Assembly (NCBI GenBank): GCA_963814905.1
Contig: CAWFEM010000001.1
Coordinates: forward strand, 1-64,000
Length of the DNA stretch: 64,000 bases
DNA from: DASWJZ01 sp963814905
GTDB lineage: Bacteria; Pseudomonadota; Alphaproteobacteria; Rhizobiales; Afifellaceae
Reading direction: 5' to 3'
The notes under the pieces were generated by a model that worked only from the letters and a program-made list of their open reading frames with translations, was not told the DNA's origin and made no database searches. The position numbers and the translations under genes were made by a program. Below, one piece after another: positions 26,168 through 35,593 of this stretch; the stretch's first letter is position 1; each line of letters starts with the position of its first letter.

Positions 26168-28531
26168 TCACGTGCCCGCCGGTCTCGCGAGCACATTCTC
26201 CGTCCAGGTGCGGCCGATATGCGGCAGCTCCAGCGGCCCGTCGCGGTCTAGAAGCAGTCCGAGAACGCGGGGCGGCGTGAGCGGAATTGCCTGTACGCGC
26301 TTGCCGGTGGCGTTGGCGACTGCGCAGGCGACGGTGGCGGCGACATTCAGGATCGGAACTTCGCCGGCCCCCTTGGCGCCGAGCGGCCCGATCGATGGCG
26401 CGCCCTCGTAAAGGCTGACCTCGACCGGCACGACGTCCTGGGCAAGCGGCACCCTGTAAGTCTCAAGCCCGACCTGGCTGACGCGCCCGTTGTCGGCGAT
26501 CGAGATCTCCTCGTGCAGGGCGTAGCCGAGCCCTTGCACGACGCCGCCCTGGATCTGTCCCATGATTGCGCGGGGATTGAGCGCCCGCCCCACATCCTGG
26601 ACGACGGCGTAGCTCAGCACCTCGACGTGGCCGGTGTCGGGATCGACCGCGACCTCGCAGTCGTGGACGGCGAAGACGGGAATATCGAGTCCCTCGATGA
26701 AGTGACCGGCGGCGCAGCCCGGCATGCCCTTGAGGCCTCCGCCGGTGAACGCGCCATTGCCGGCAAGCGGACCGACGGTCTGATGGGCGCGCGCGACGAC
26801 ATTGGCGATAGTGGTTCCGGAGCCCGGTGCGCCAGCGATCTCGACGCGCCCGTTTTCGAGTATCAGGTCCTCGGGTGCCGTCTCCAGCATTTCCGACGCA
26901 ATGCGCAGCAGCTTCTTGCGCACGTCCTCGGCGGCCGCGAGGCCGGCGGCACCGAGCGACACGGTGGTGCGTCCGCCGCCAACGCCGACATCATAGCCGG
27001 CGGCGTCGGTATCGGCCGCGCGCACGACGACGTCCTCCGGTCTAGGCCCAACGCAGCGGCGACGATCTGCGGCACGGCCTGGACCATCGAGCCGGACCCG
27101 ATCTCCACCCCGGCGGTGACGAGCGTCGCGCTGCCGTCGGCGTTGAGGTTGACGGTCGCCGCCGACGGGCCGACGAAGACGAACCAAGTGCCTACCGTCG
27201 TCGCCCGTCCATAGAGCCGAGTGCCGGCGGCCGGCTTGCGCGACGGTTTCGACGCGCGAAGCTCACTCATGCGATCAAGCATGGGAGCAAGGACATCGCC
27301 CTCGAAGACTTGGCCGGTCGCCCCCATATCCCCGTCGCCCAGCACGTTGCGGCGGCGAAATTCCAGCGGGTCCATCCCGATCGCCTGGCAGATCTCGTCG
27401 GTGTGCCGTTCCAGCGCGAAGGTGTTGTAGACGCCGTTGCAGGCGCGGAAAGCGCCGTTCGGCGCGGTGTTGGTATAGACCGCGCGGCTCGCGAGCCTGA
27501 CCGAGCCGAGGCGGTAATTGCCGCCGAGCGTATGTGCCGTCATAGTGGTGAGGAAGATCTGCTCGCCGCCATAGGCGCCGCAATCCATCAGCACCACCGC
27601 CTCGCGGCCGACGATCTCACCCTCCCGCGTGACGGCGGAGCGGATACGGATGTCGGCATTCTCGCGGCAGAGGCAGGTGAGCATCTCCTCCTGCCGCGAA
27701 TTGACCAGCCGCACCGGCCGACCGGCGGCGCGCGCGAGAAGCGCGGCGAAGGGTTCGAGCGCCCAGTCGAACTTCAGCCCGAAGCCGCCGCCGACGGCGG
27801 GAACCGTCACCCGCACCTGCGAAGCGGCGGACGCCGAGCAAGCGCGCCGTGGCGGCACGGACGGACCACGGAACCTGGGTCGAGGTCTCGATGTGGAAGC
27901 GCCCGTCCTCGTGGGAGGCAACCACCGCGCGCGGCTCGAGCGAGAGATGATTCTGCCGCCCTACCCGGAAGACGCTCTCAACGATCTCGACGTCGGGCCG
28001 CGCGAAGGCCGCGTCGGTGTCGCCGCGGACCACGGTGGCCTCCCAGGCCACGTTGCCGGCGCGGGCGCCGCCCTCAAACAGAACCTCGTGGCTGTTCCAG
28101 TCGGGGTGTAGCAACGGCGCGCCCGGAGCCAATGCCTCCGCCATCGAGAGGACCGCGGGCAAAGGCTCAAGCTCGACGACCACCGCCTCGACGGCCGCTT
28201 GCGCCTGGGCCAAAGTCTCCGCGGCAACCGCCACGATCGGCTCGCCGTCATAGCGGATGCGGTCGACGGCGAAGAGCGGATGATCGGCGATGCCGATCCC
28301 GTGGCGCCCGGGCGCATCCTCGGCCGAGATGACGGCGCGCACCCCCGGCATTTTCCGCGCCTTCGCGGTGTCGACGCCGAGGATGCGCGCCGACGGCACC
28401 GTGGCTCGCAGTATTGCTGCGTGCAGCATGCCAGGGCGCGCCTGATCGACCGTGTAGCGCGTGCGGCCCCGAAGCTTGTCGCGGGCGTCCCGTCTCGGAT
28501 GGTTCATCGTGGCGTTGAGCGTATCGGTCAC
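26168..28531 (-). pseudogene. Molybdopterin-binding large subunit of an aldehyde/xanthine-type dehydrogenase, two frameshifts
   Basis: CoxL/XdhB-like hydroxylase subunit. Start is GTG 28529-28531, 7 bases after GAGGAG. Segment 1 (to about 27823) ends in TARLLGVRR. After skipping one base at 27822-27823, segment 2 continues SQVRVTVPAVGGGFGLKF and runs to IVAAALGL at about 27044. There one base is missing, and segment 3 continues RPEDVVVRAADTD to the end. All expected parts are present: the GGGFG cofactor loop, NGAFRACNGVYN, QGGVVQGLGYALHEE and the catalytic Glu in KGAGEVP. As read, the protein is broken twice, so the enzyme is either inactivated or the sequence carries two errors. Confidence 0.85.
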
Positions 28532-28538
28532 CGCTTTT

Positions 28539-28544
28539 CTCCTC
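28539..28544 (-). promoter_or_regulatory. Shine-Dalgarno GAGGAG deciding the large-subunit GTG start
   Basis: On the minus strand GAGGAG begins 5 bases after the small-subunit stop and stands 7 bases before GTG 28531. The in-frame ATG 24 bases further on has no such site. Confidence 0.7.
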
Positions 28545-28548
28545 GGTC

Positions 28549-29007
28549 TCAACCGGCCGGCACGAGAGACAGAGCGGCGTCAACGATGCGTTCGTAGCCG
28601 GTGCAGCGGCAGATGTTGCCGGCAAGGCCGGCCCTGATCTCTTCGCGCGTCGGCCTCGGGTTCTTCTCGAACAAACTGGTGAGGGTCATGAGCATGCCCG
28701 GAAAGCACATTCCGCACTGAACGGCGTCCTGCTCCTCCATCGCCTGCTGCAGAGGCGAGAGAATCCCATCGGGGGCGAGCGATTCGACCGTCCGCACCGC
28801 ACAGCCGGCGGCCTCCTCCACGGGCACCAGGCACGACATCACCGGGCGGCCATCGAGGATGACCGTGCAGGCGCCGCAGAAGCCCTCGCGACACACGGTC
28901 TTGGCGCCGGTCAGATGGAACTCGTCGCGCAGCACGTCGACGAGCGGCGACAGAGGATCGGCGCTCGACGTCCTTGCTTCGCCGTTGATCGTCAGGTGGA
29001 ACGCCAT
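28549..29007 (-). CDS. [2Fe-2S] small subunit of a molybdenum hydroxylase
   Basis: 152 residues. The N-terminal plant-ferredoxin-type cluster uses Cys39, Cys44, Cys47 and Cys59, and the second cluster uses Cys98, Cys101, Cys133 and Cys135 (VQCGMC and NICRCTGYE). It passes electrons from molybdopterin to FAD. No Tat signal is present, so the enzyme is cytoplasmic. It lies between the FAD and large-subunit genes, the usual medium-small-large order. Confidence 0.93.
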   Translation of the reverse strand: MAFHLTINGEARTSSADPLSPLVDVLRDEFHLTGAKTVCREGFCGACTVILDGRPVMSCLVPVEEAAGCAVRTVESLAPDGILSPLQQAMEEQDAVQCGMCFPGMLMTLTSLFEKNPRPTREEIRAGLAGNICRCTGYERIVDAALSLVPAG

Positions 29008-29034
29008 GACCGATCCCTCCGCGATCCCTGCCGC

Positions 29035-29895
29035 CTATTGCGCATCGGTTAAAGCCTCAACGGCGCGGCGCACGAGCGCCGGCAGGACCTTGACCCGATA
29101 CCATCCGGGCGCCTCGACGCCGTCGCGGCCGACGAAATCGGCGCTCGCGGCCTCGGCCCTTTCGCCGGCCGATTGCGGATCGAGCGGCCTGTCCAACAGC
29201 TCGTGCTCCAGCCGCGTCCAGCGGCGCGCAACGGGCTCAACCGAACCGACCGCAATGGCAAGCTTGGAGGCGCGGCCGTCTGACCCCACGGTCGCGGCCA
29301 GACTGACGATCGCGACCGGATAGTCACCGGCCTTGCGCAGCGGCAGCCGGACATGGGTCGAGCGTCGCGGTGTGCGCGGGACGATGACGCAGCGCAGGAG
29401 CGTGCCGGGCTCGATCTCCATTCGCATCGCCAGGAACCGTTCGAGCGGCATCCGCCCAGAATCCTTCCGGCGAGCGAGCTCGACTTCCGCGTCGAGGCAG
29501 AGGAGGGCCGGCACGAGATCCGCCGCCGCGAAGGCCGGCGTGCACAGATTGCCACCGACCGTCGCCTGATTGCGGATGGCGGGATTGGCGGAACGCTCCG
29601 CCGCGATGGCAAGAGCCCGACAATCGCGCACGGATGCAAGCGCCGCCGCCAGCTCGGCATGGGTCACCGCGGCTCCGATCTTGATCTCATGGCCGAGAAC
29701 GGCGACCTGCCGCAACTCTTCGATGCGCGAGATCGCCACGTAGGACGGGGCGAGCTTCTCATCTCGGATCGGCGCCCGCATGATCCACGTCGCGCCCGCC
29801 AGCGGAGCGCCCTCGCGCCCGCGTTCGGAAAGCGCCGCCACCGCGTCGTCCAGCGACTTGGCGCGATAGAAGCGTGGGCTATCCTCCACGGACAC
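29035..29895 (-). CDS. FAD-binding medium subunit of a molybdenum hydroxylase
   Basis: 286 residues of the CoxM/XdhC-type FAD_binding_5 family with the C-terminal CO_deh_flav_C domain. FAD contacts are visible in PLAGATWIMR and in the second loop AIRNQATVGGNLCTPAFAAADLVPAL (family form TIGGNL). It receives electrons from the small subunit. Follows pxpC-2 after 21 bases in the same minus-strand operon. Confidence 0.9.
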   Translation of the reverse strand: MSVEDSPRFYRAKSLDDAVAALSERGREGAPLAGATWIMRAPIRDEKLAPSYVAISRIEELRQVAVLGHEIKIGAAVTHAELAAALASVRDCRALAIAAERSANPAIRNQATVGGNLCTPAFAAADLVPALLCLDAEVELARRKDSGRMPLERFLAMRMEIEPGTLLRCVIVPRTPRRSTHVRLPLRKAGDYPVAIVSLAATVGSDGRASKLAIAVGSVEPVARRWTRLEHELLDRPLDPQSAGERAEAASADFVGRDGVEAPGWYRVKVLPALVRRAVEALTDAQ

Positions 29896-29916
29896 GCGTC
29901 ACGCCCTTCCCGCAGT

Positions 29917-30885
29917 TCATTCGATACTCTCTGCCGTGCACAGACGGTCGAGTGCGCGGCGCATCTCCTGCGCCTCGGCGACCGAAACCGCGGTGAAGCG
30001 CAGCACATCGCCCGGGAACGCATGCGCCAGCTTCCAGAAGGCGGCGGACGCGACGGTGTAGGGATTGATGAACCCACCGGTGCTCGGCGAGTCGTTGACG
30101 AGGATGATCGGGGTCTGCCCGGCGAGATTGACCGAGCCGATCGGGTAGCCGTGATCGAGCACGTTCGAAGGGTCACTGCCGTGCTCGGGAAGCTTGTTGG
30201 TGGCCTTCTCGGTGAACGTCCATTCCGGGCCCTGGAGGCGGTAGCCGGTGCGGCTGCTTTTCGCCGAAAGCTTCCAATCGCTGCCAAGGAAACGCGCGTG
30301 TCCGGCCGCGTCGATCCAGTCGTCGTTCGGGCCGGGCACGACCTCGATCTGCCAGGACCGCGTCGAGCCGATCACCGGATAGCGTCCCTCTTTCACGCGG
30401 CGTCCGGGTGTGCCGGTCTTGTCGCCGAGCGGGATACGTTGGCCGGTCTTGAGAGCATGCCCTTCGACGCCACCGACGCTTGCCATATGAAACGTCGAGC
30501 GCGATCCCATCACGGGCGGCACCGCAACGCCGCCGGCGAAGGCGATATAGGCGCGGGCGCCGCCGTTGGCCGGTCCCATGGCGAGGACCTGGCCAGCCGC
30601 CACCGACACGCTTTCCCAAAGCGGGAGCGGCGCGCCGTCAAGCGTGGCGCCCATGTCGGAGCCCGCGACGGCAATGACGGTCGCATTCTCGAAGCGCAGT
30701 GTCGGCCCGAGGAACTGGCATTCGAGCGCGGCCTCCCCCGGCGCGTTGCCGACGAGAAGGTTGGCGAGACGGAACGACCAGGAATCCATCGGGCCGGAGG
30801 GCGGGAACCCCTGCTCCCAGAAGCCAATGCGCCCCGGAAAATCCTGGACGGAGGTTTCCAGGCCGGATGCAAGCACCTCGATCAC
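29917..30885 (-). CDS. 5-oxoprolinase subunit C-like protein (second copy)
   Basis: 322 residues if the GTG at 30883-30885 is used (AAGGCGAGG nearby); a longer start at 30966 would overlap the previous gene by 32 bases. Biotin-dependent carboxyltransferase/KipA family with SGLETSVQDFPGRIGFW, SGPMDSWSFRLANLLVGN, HGSDPSNVLDHGYPIGSVNL and SPSTGGFINPYTV. It differs clearly from the pxpC at 21552 and has no pxpA next to it, so the pair may act on another cyclic or carboxylated amide, as in allophanate- or urea-carboxylase-like systems. Confidence 0.83.
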   Translation of the reverse strand: MIEVLASGLETSVQDFPGRIGFWEQGFPPSGPMDSWSFRLANLLVGNAPGEAALECQFLGPTLRFENATVIAVAGSDMGATLDGAPLPLWESVSVAAGQVLAMGPANGGARAYIAFAGGVAVPPVMGSRSTFHMASVGGVEGHALKTGQRIPLGDKTGTPGRRVKEGRYPVIGSTRSWQIEVVPGPNDDWIDAAGHARFLGSDWKLSAKSSRTGYRLQGPEWTFTEKATNKLPEHGSDPSNVLDHGYPIGSVNLAGQTPIILVNDSPSTGGFINPYTVASAAFWKLAHAFPGDVLRFTAVSVAEAQEMRRALDRLCTAESIE

Positions 30886-30934
30886 GCCGGCCTCGCCTTG
30901 CTGCCGATTGTGCCGCCGAACGCCACGCTCACCC

Positions 30935-31804
30935 TCATACCCGCTCGCTCGGGTCGATGCCGGCAAGCCATTCCCGATAGCGCGGCAGGGAGAATTTCTG
31001 ATACGCGACCTCCGGATGCCGATAGGTCCCCTCCTCGACCTTGCGGTCGATATAGTCGTACTCGTCGCGTTCGATGGGCACGAACTTGACCCGGTCGCCG
31101 GGGCGGAAGAGAGCCAGGCTGGATTTGAATGCGGAAAGCTTCTGCAGCGGATCCCAGATCGGCATCGGCGAGCGGCCGAAGATCTGATAGCCGCCAGGCG
31201 TCTGCTCCGGATAGATGCAGTTCGTAGCCCCGCCCAGTCCGATCGTCCCTTTGGGCGTCCAGGTGCGCGGAGGATTGTATTTGGGCGCGGTGAGACGACT
31301 GCGCGGGTCGAGCGGAAGAAGCGAGCAGAGGCCCGGCCAAAAGCCCAGCGCCGCCACCCAATACTCGGTCGCGGCGTGCACGCGCTTCAACTCGTCGAGC
31401 CCCGACAGGCCGTTGAGCTCGCAAAGCAGCTCGCCGTCCCACACCTTGTCCTTGACCTTGGCCCGGTAGTCGTCGACGCAGGCCCGCGTCCAAGGATCGA
31501 AATAGAGAACCGGGACGTAGAACATCCGGCTGTCGAGCTCGCCCGCGTCGCCTTGCGTCATCGCCGCGCGGATGGCCGCGAGCTCGACGATCAGGTCGTC
31601 GTAGGAGATCCGGTCGGGATCGTAGCTGACGAGGATCGACGCCAGTTCCGGTATCAGCTCCACGAGGCCGCGCGTGTCGCTGTCCCGGATCGCCCGCGCC
31701 ACGCTGTGGACGAGGAAATTGAGGTCGAAGCTCATCTCGTCGCCGAGCAGCATCAAGACCGACCGGTCGCCGCCGGGACGAAACTCGGGAGCGTGAAAAA
31801 TCAT
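30935..31804 (-). CDS. 5-oxoprolinase subunit B-like protein (second copy)
   Basis: 289 residues of the KipI/carboxyltransferase family. FYVPVLYFDPW, ALGFWPGLCSLLPLDP, PKYNPPRTWTPKGTIGLGG and GGYQIFGRSPMPIWDP line up with the other pxpB. It follows the GntR gene by 32 bases and precedes pxpC-2. Together with the molybdenum hydroxylase genes it forms a second, distinct lactam/amide module. Confidence 0.83.
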   Translation of the reverse strand: MIFHAPEFRPGGDRSVLMLLGDEMSFDLNFLVHSVARAIRDSDTRGLVELIPELASILVSYDPDRISYDDLIVELAAIRAAMTQGDAGELDSRMFYVPVLYFDPWTRACVDDYRAKVKDKVWDGELLCELNGLSGLDELKRVHAATEYWVAALGFWPGLCSLLPLDPRSRLTAPKYNPPRTWTPKGTIGLGGATNCIYPEQTPGGYQIFGRSPMPIWDPLQKLSAFKSSLALFRPGDRVKFVPIERDEYDYIDRKVEEGTYRHPEVAYQKFSLPRYREWLAGIDPSERV

Positions 31805-31836
31805 CGGGCCGCGATTCGCCTTACTCTGCTCTCGTC

Positions 31837-32652
31837 CTAGCGTCCTCTGCGCGCCCGTTTTGTCGCGGGCTGTTGTTCGCCCTCCAACGCTGCAGCCTCC
31901 TCGTCACGCGCCTGCAGCAGCTTCGCCAGCCCTTCGGACGATTCGACGATGTCCTGCGAGATCGCCCGGCGCGCCGCCGCCGAATCGCGTCGGGCGAGAG
32001 CGCGCACCGCCTGGAGGTGATTGTCGAGCGAGTCGATGAGGCTCTTGCGGTCGGGCAGCATCAGCCGGACATAGGGGCCAATCCGCAGCCACGTCGGTTC
32101 GATCAGCGATACGAGAAGCTGCGAGCCGCTGGCGCGGTAGATCGCGGTGTGGAAGGCCCAGTTCGCGCGCATGTAGGCATCGAGGTCTCCGGCCGAAGCG
32201 GCGGCGGCCATCTCTTCGTAGAAGCGCTCGACCTGCTTGACCTCGTCCCTGCTGATGATCTGCGCCGCCTTCTCCGCGGCGAGCCCTTCGAGCGTCACGC
32301 GCACTTCGCGAAGCTCCATCAGCGACGCATAGGTCATCTCCGGCACGCCGAGTGTTCGGTTGGAGCGTGCAACCAGAGCGTGCTCGATCTCCAGGCGGCG
32401 CAGCGCGTCGCGCACCGGCATCGGACTGGTCCCCATCAGCTCCGCGGTCGCGCGAAGGGTGATGCTCTGCCCCGGAACGAAATGGCCGCTCATCAACGCC
32501 TCACGCAGCTTGTTGTAAGCCTGTTCCTGCAGGGGGTGACGGACGAGCGGCGACAGCGCCATGGCGTCCGCACCTCCGGCCGGCGGCCCGCCGGTAGCGG
32601 CCAGCTTCAGCCTGGCGTCTTTGTCAGGTGCGCCTGCCGATCTGCGTGCCAT
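31837..32652 (-). CDS. GntR-family regulator, FCD/FadR type
   Basis: 271 residues from ATG 32650-32652, with GGAGG 6 bases upstream; a longer frame exists but is unlikely. N-terminal winged helix-turn-helix (about residues 38-100, SMTSPMPVRDALRRLE-like recognition helix) and a C-terminal FCD ligand domain with metal/ligand histidines (NWAFHTAIYRA, DNHLQAVRA). Heads the pxpB2/pxpC2/hydroxylase operon and is divergent from an aminotransferase. Two copies of a shared motif lie in its promoter region. Confidence 0.88.
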   Translation of the reverse strand: MARRSAGAPDKDARLKLAATGGPPAGGADAMALSPLVRHPLQEQAYNKLREALMSGHFVPGQSITLRATAELMGTSPMPVRDALRRLEIEHALVARSNRTLGVPEMTYASLMELREVRVTLEGLAAEKAAQIISRDEVKQVERFYEEMAAAASAGDLDAYMRANWAFHTAIYRASGSQLLVSLIEPTWLRIGPYVRLMLPDRKSLIDSLDNHLQAVRALARRDSAAARRAISQDIVESSEGLAKLLQARDEEAAALEGEQQPATKRARRGR

Positions 32653-32744
32653 GCTTTCCTCCCCCCTGGAGCCCGTCCAATCTCTGTAGAGCCCGTTATG
32701 ACCCGCCGCCCTTCCGGCGGCTGCCGTCATGCTCTCGGCTCGAA

Positions 32745-32758
32745 AAATATCGTATCAC
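32745..32758 (+). promoter_or_regulatory. Operator-like motif AAATATCGTATCAC
   Basis: Differs at two central positions from the copy at 32872. It is 93 bases upstream of the gntR start on the minus strand. Likely autoregulatory site of the FCD-type GntR; inferred from repetition. Confidence 0.55.
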
Positions 32759-32871
32759 GAGTCGCGCCCGCTCCGGCCAGCGCGATGGAGAAACCCTGCA
32801 AGAAAAGTCCCCTTCTCCACCATTCTTGGCGGCTCAGAACGAAACGCCGAATTGCGTTCTTGCCGCTCTCG

Positions 32872-32885
32872 AAATATGATATCAC
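32872..32885 (+). promoter_or_regulatory. Operator-like motif AAATATGATATCAC
   Basis: Second copy, about 92 bases before the aminotransferase start. Its GATATCAC half is also found inverted at 40408-40415 upstream of the TorT-like binding-protein gene. Confidence 0.55.
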
Positions 32886-32976
32886 ATTCAACAGAGTCGC
32901 AAAGGTGGCGGATTGGCGACCACCCCTTTCGCAGTCCCTCCGCGCCCGCCAAAGCGGCACCAAACCGAGAACCATC

Positions 32977-34359
32977 GTGACGACACTCAGCAATTCCGCG
33001 GCCATCCGCGACATCGAGTCGGTGCTGCACCCCTATACGAATTTGCGGGTGCACCGGGAGAAGGGCCCAATGGTCATCACCCGGGGCCGGGGCATCAACG
33101 TCTATGACGATCAGGGGAAGGAATATATCGAAGGCCTGGCCGGCCTTTGGTGTGTGTCGCTCGGGTTCAGCGAGGACCGGCTGATCGAGGTGGCGCGGGA
33201 GCAAATGGCGACGCTGCCCTACTATCACAGCTTCGCGCACAAGTCGCACGCGCCGCTGATCGATCTCTCCGAGCGCGTCCTTGCGATGCTGCCGGTGCCG
33301 ATGTCGAAGGTCTTCTTCAACAACTCGGGTTCGGAGGCCAACGACACGGCGGTGAAGCTGATCTGGTACTACAACAACGCGCTCGACCGCCCGCAGAAGA
33401 AAAAGATCATCGCGCGCATCAAGGGCTATCACGGCGTCACCGTAGCAAGCGCCAGCCTGACCGGCCTTCCCAACAACCACCGCGACTTCGATCTGCCGAT
33501 CGCCAACATCCTCCACACCGCCTGCCCGCACCACTATCGCTTCGCCAAACCGGGCGAGACGGAGGAGGATTTCGCGACACGGCTGGCGGCGGAACTGGAG
33601 GACCTGATCGTGCGCGAGGGGCCTGACACGGTGGCGGCGTTCTTCGCCGAGCCGGTGATGGGCGCCGGCGGCGTCATCGTCCCGCCGCGGACCTACTTCG
33701 CCAAGATCCAGGAGGTGCTGAAGAAGTACGACGTGCTGCTTGTGGCCGACGAGGTGATCTGCGGTTTCGGTCGACTCGGGACGATGTTCGGAATGGAGGC
33801 CTTCGACATGAAGCCCGACATCGTCACCATGGCCAAGCAGATCTCGTCCGGCTATCAGCCGATCTCCGCCACGGCGATCAGCGAGCAGATCTATCAGGCG
33901 CTGCTGGCCCAGAGCGACAAGATCGGCATCTTCGCCCACGGCTACACCTATACCGGCCATCCGGTTCCGGCGGCCGTCGCGGCGGAGACGCTCAAGATCT
34001 ACGAGGAGCGCGCCACGCTGGAGAACGTCAAGCGCGTGACGCCGCGCTTCCAAGAGCGCCTTCGCGCGCTCGGCGACCATCCGCTGGTCGGCGAAGCGCG
34101 CGGGATGGGGCTGGTCGGCGCGGTGGAGCTGGTGCAGGACAAAGCGTCGCGCAAGTCCTTCGAGGCGGTTGCCGGGGTCGCGCCGCTGCTTGCGCAGAAG
34201 GCGCAGGAGGGCGGCCTGATCGTGCGCGCGATCGGCGACGGAGTCGCCGTCTGCCCGCCGCTCATCATCACCGAAGAAGAGATCGATCAGCTTTTCGACC
34301 GGCTGGCGCACGCCTTGGACGAGGTCGAGATGGACGTGAAGAAGCGGGGTCTGATCTGA
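32977..34359 (+). CDS. Class III PLP-dependent aminotransferase
   Basis: 460 residues from GTG 32977 (family-like N-terminus AAIRDIESVLHPYTNLRVHREKGP). Substrate-pocket GLAGLWCVSLGF, cofactor loop FNNSGSEANDTAVK, ADEVICGFGRLG, and Schiff-base Lys287 in MAKQISSGYQPISA. It resembles aminotransferases acting on terminal amines with pyruvate or 2-oxoglutarate, and is similar in layout to the enzyme at 4290. It forms a short operon with the SDR downstream and is divergent from the FCD regulator. Confidence 0.88.
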   Translation: MTTLSNSAAIRDIESVLHPYTNLRVHREKGPMVITRGRGINVYDDQGKEYIEGLAGLWCVSLGFSEDRLIEVAREQMATLPYYHSFAHKSHAPLIDLSERVLAMLPVPMSKVFFNNSGSEANDTAVKLIWYYNNALDRPQKKKIIARIKGYHGVTVASASLTGLPNNHRDFDLPIANILHTACPHHYRFAKPGETEEDFATRLAAELEDLIVREGPDTVAAFFAEPVMGAGGVIVPPRTYFAKIQEVLKKYDVLLVADEVICGFGRLGTMFGMEAFDMKPDIVTMAKQISSGYQPISATAISEQIYQALLAQSDKIGIFAHGYTYTGHPVPAAVAAETLKIYEERATLENVKRVTPRFQERLRALGDHPLVGEARGMGLVGAVELVQDKASRKSFEAVAGVAPLLAQKAQEGGLIVRAIGDGVAVCPPLIITEEEIDQLFDRLAHALDEVEMDVKKRGLI

Positions 34360-34464
34360 TCCGCCCGCCCTCTCGCGGCGGCCCGGGTCGCGGGCGGGTC
34401 GCGGGCGCAGACGGCGAGCCACCGCAATTGGTGCCCCGCGACTTGGCTCACATCGGGGAGTGAC

Positions 34465-35228
34465 ATGAAGCTTGCAGGCAAAGTAGCGATCGTCACCGGC
34501 GGCTCGCAGGGGATCGGCGAGGCGATCGCGCTGCGCTACGCCAAGGAAGGCGCCCGCGTCGCCATCGTCTACCATCGTAACGACGCGACGGCGCAGGCGG
34601 TGGTGGACCGGATCGCCGCGGCCGGCGGCACCGCGGTCGCCATCAAAGCCGATTGCGCCAAGGTCCCGGACATCGAGCGCATGGTCGGCGAGGTGCTCAG
34701 CCAGTTCGGAACCGTCGACATCCTGGTCAACAATGCCGGCGTCTTCCGCACGGTGCCCGTCGAGGAGACCACGGAGGAAATCTGGGACGAGCAGCTCGAC
34801 CTCAACCTGCGCGGAGCCTTCTTCTGCGTGAAGACACTCGTTCCGATCTTCAGGAAGAACGGCGGCGGCAAGGTCATCAACGTCACCTCGATCGCCGGCG
34901 TCGGCGCATTCCCGAATTGTCCGGCCTATTGCGCGTCGAAAGGGCGGGCTCGAGATCCTGACCAAGGCGCTGGCGGCGGAACTTGGGACGGCTCAATATC
35001 AACGTCAATTCGCTCGGGCCGGGGAACGTCGCGACGCCGCTCAACGCGCATCTGCGCGGGCCCGGCAATGACGACTACATCGCGCTGATGCGCACCATGA
35101 CGCCCACCGGGCGCGATTTCCTCTCCGTCGATGAGATGACCGGCGCCGCGGTGTTCCTCGCCTCCGACGACGCCTCGGCAATCCATGGCGCGACGCTCAT
35201 GGTCGACGCAGGCTGGTCGGCCTGGTGA
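34465..35228 (+). pseudogene. Short-chain dehydrogenase, two frameshifts
   Basis: SDR with TGGSQGIG, NNAG, and active-site Tyr155/Lys159 in YCASK. Directly after Lys159 the frame is lost at GGG 34942-34944. Removing one G gives GGLEILTKALAAELG, and removing a second G at 34985-34987 gives GRLNINVNSLGPGNVATPL through to the normal end ASAIHGATLMVDAGWSAW at 35228. As read, translation would continue in a wrong frame to 35088. Both lesions lengthen GG to GGG, so base-calling error should be excluded. If the gene is intact, the enzyme would have about 253 residues and follow the aminotransferase step. Confidence 0.85.
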
Positions 35229-35248
35229 TCGGCGACGGCTAAGACGCC

Positions 35249-35560
35249 TCAGATCGTCTTGCCGATGGCGGTGTCTTTCATCTCGACCTCGACGAAGACC
35301 ATCTCGCCAGGACCGTTGTTGACGACGTCGTGCTCCACGCCCGCCAGCCGGAAGTAGGACACGCCGGCGCTCAGCGCCGCGAGGCTCTCTTTGCCGTCCG
35401 GCCCGATCAGCTTGAGCTCGCCGTCGCGCGCGGGAACGATGACATAGTCGTGCTCGTGACGGTGATAACCCGTCGCGGCGCCGGGGACGAAATGCCAGGC
35501 TGTGACGCGCACGTGATTGTTGTCGATCTGCACTGTCGGCGTGGCCTTCGGCTGACTCAT
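35249..35560 (-). CDS. Cupin-domain protein
   Basis: 103 residues, single beta-barrel cupin. Metal-ligand pattern GYHRHEHDYVIVP (His-x-His with Glu) in motif 1 and GVEHDVVNNG with a His in motif 2. Small cupins of this kind act as sugar- or ureide-binding isomerase/hydrolase accessories, and no specific function can be assigned. It follows the ABC permease genes by 33 bases on the same strand and is probably co-transcribed. Confidence 0.75.
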   Translation of the reverse strand: MSQPKATPTVQIDNNHVRVTAWHFVPGAATGYHRHEHDYVIVPARDGELKLIGPDGKESLAALSAGVSYFRLAGVEHDVVNNGPGEMVFVEVEMKDTAIGKTI

Positions 35561-35593
35561 TTGTCTCTCCTCCGGAACGAGCCTTAAGGGGCG

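Larger units (their letters stand above)
32653..32976. promoter_or_regulatory. Divergent regulatory region between gntR(FCD) and aminotransferase genes
   Basis: 324 bases, no supported gene. It contains two operator-like repeats (32745 and 32872) and one AT-rich stretch on each side. Confidence 0.6.

Noticed and set aside
34383..34404. GGGTCGCGGGC direct repeat x2
   Set aside because: Adjacent short GC-rich copies, probably slippage in non-coding DNA between aminotransferase and SDR genes; no function indicated.
32755..34965. 736-codon open frame on the minus strand
   Set aside because: Antisense to the aminotransferase and SDR genes. The sense strand carries strong PLP-enzyme motifs.
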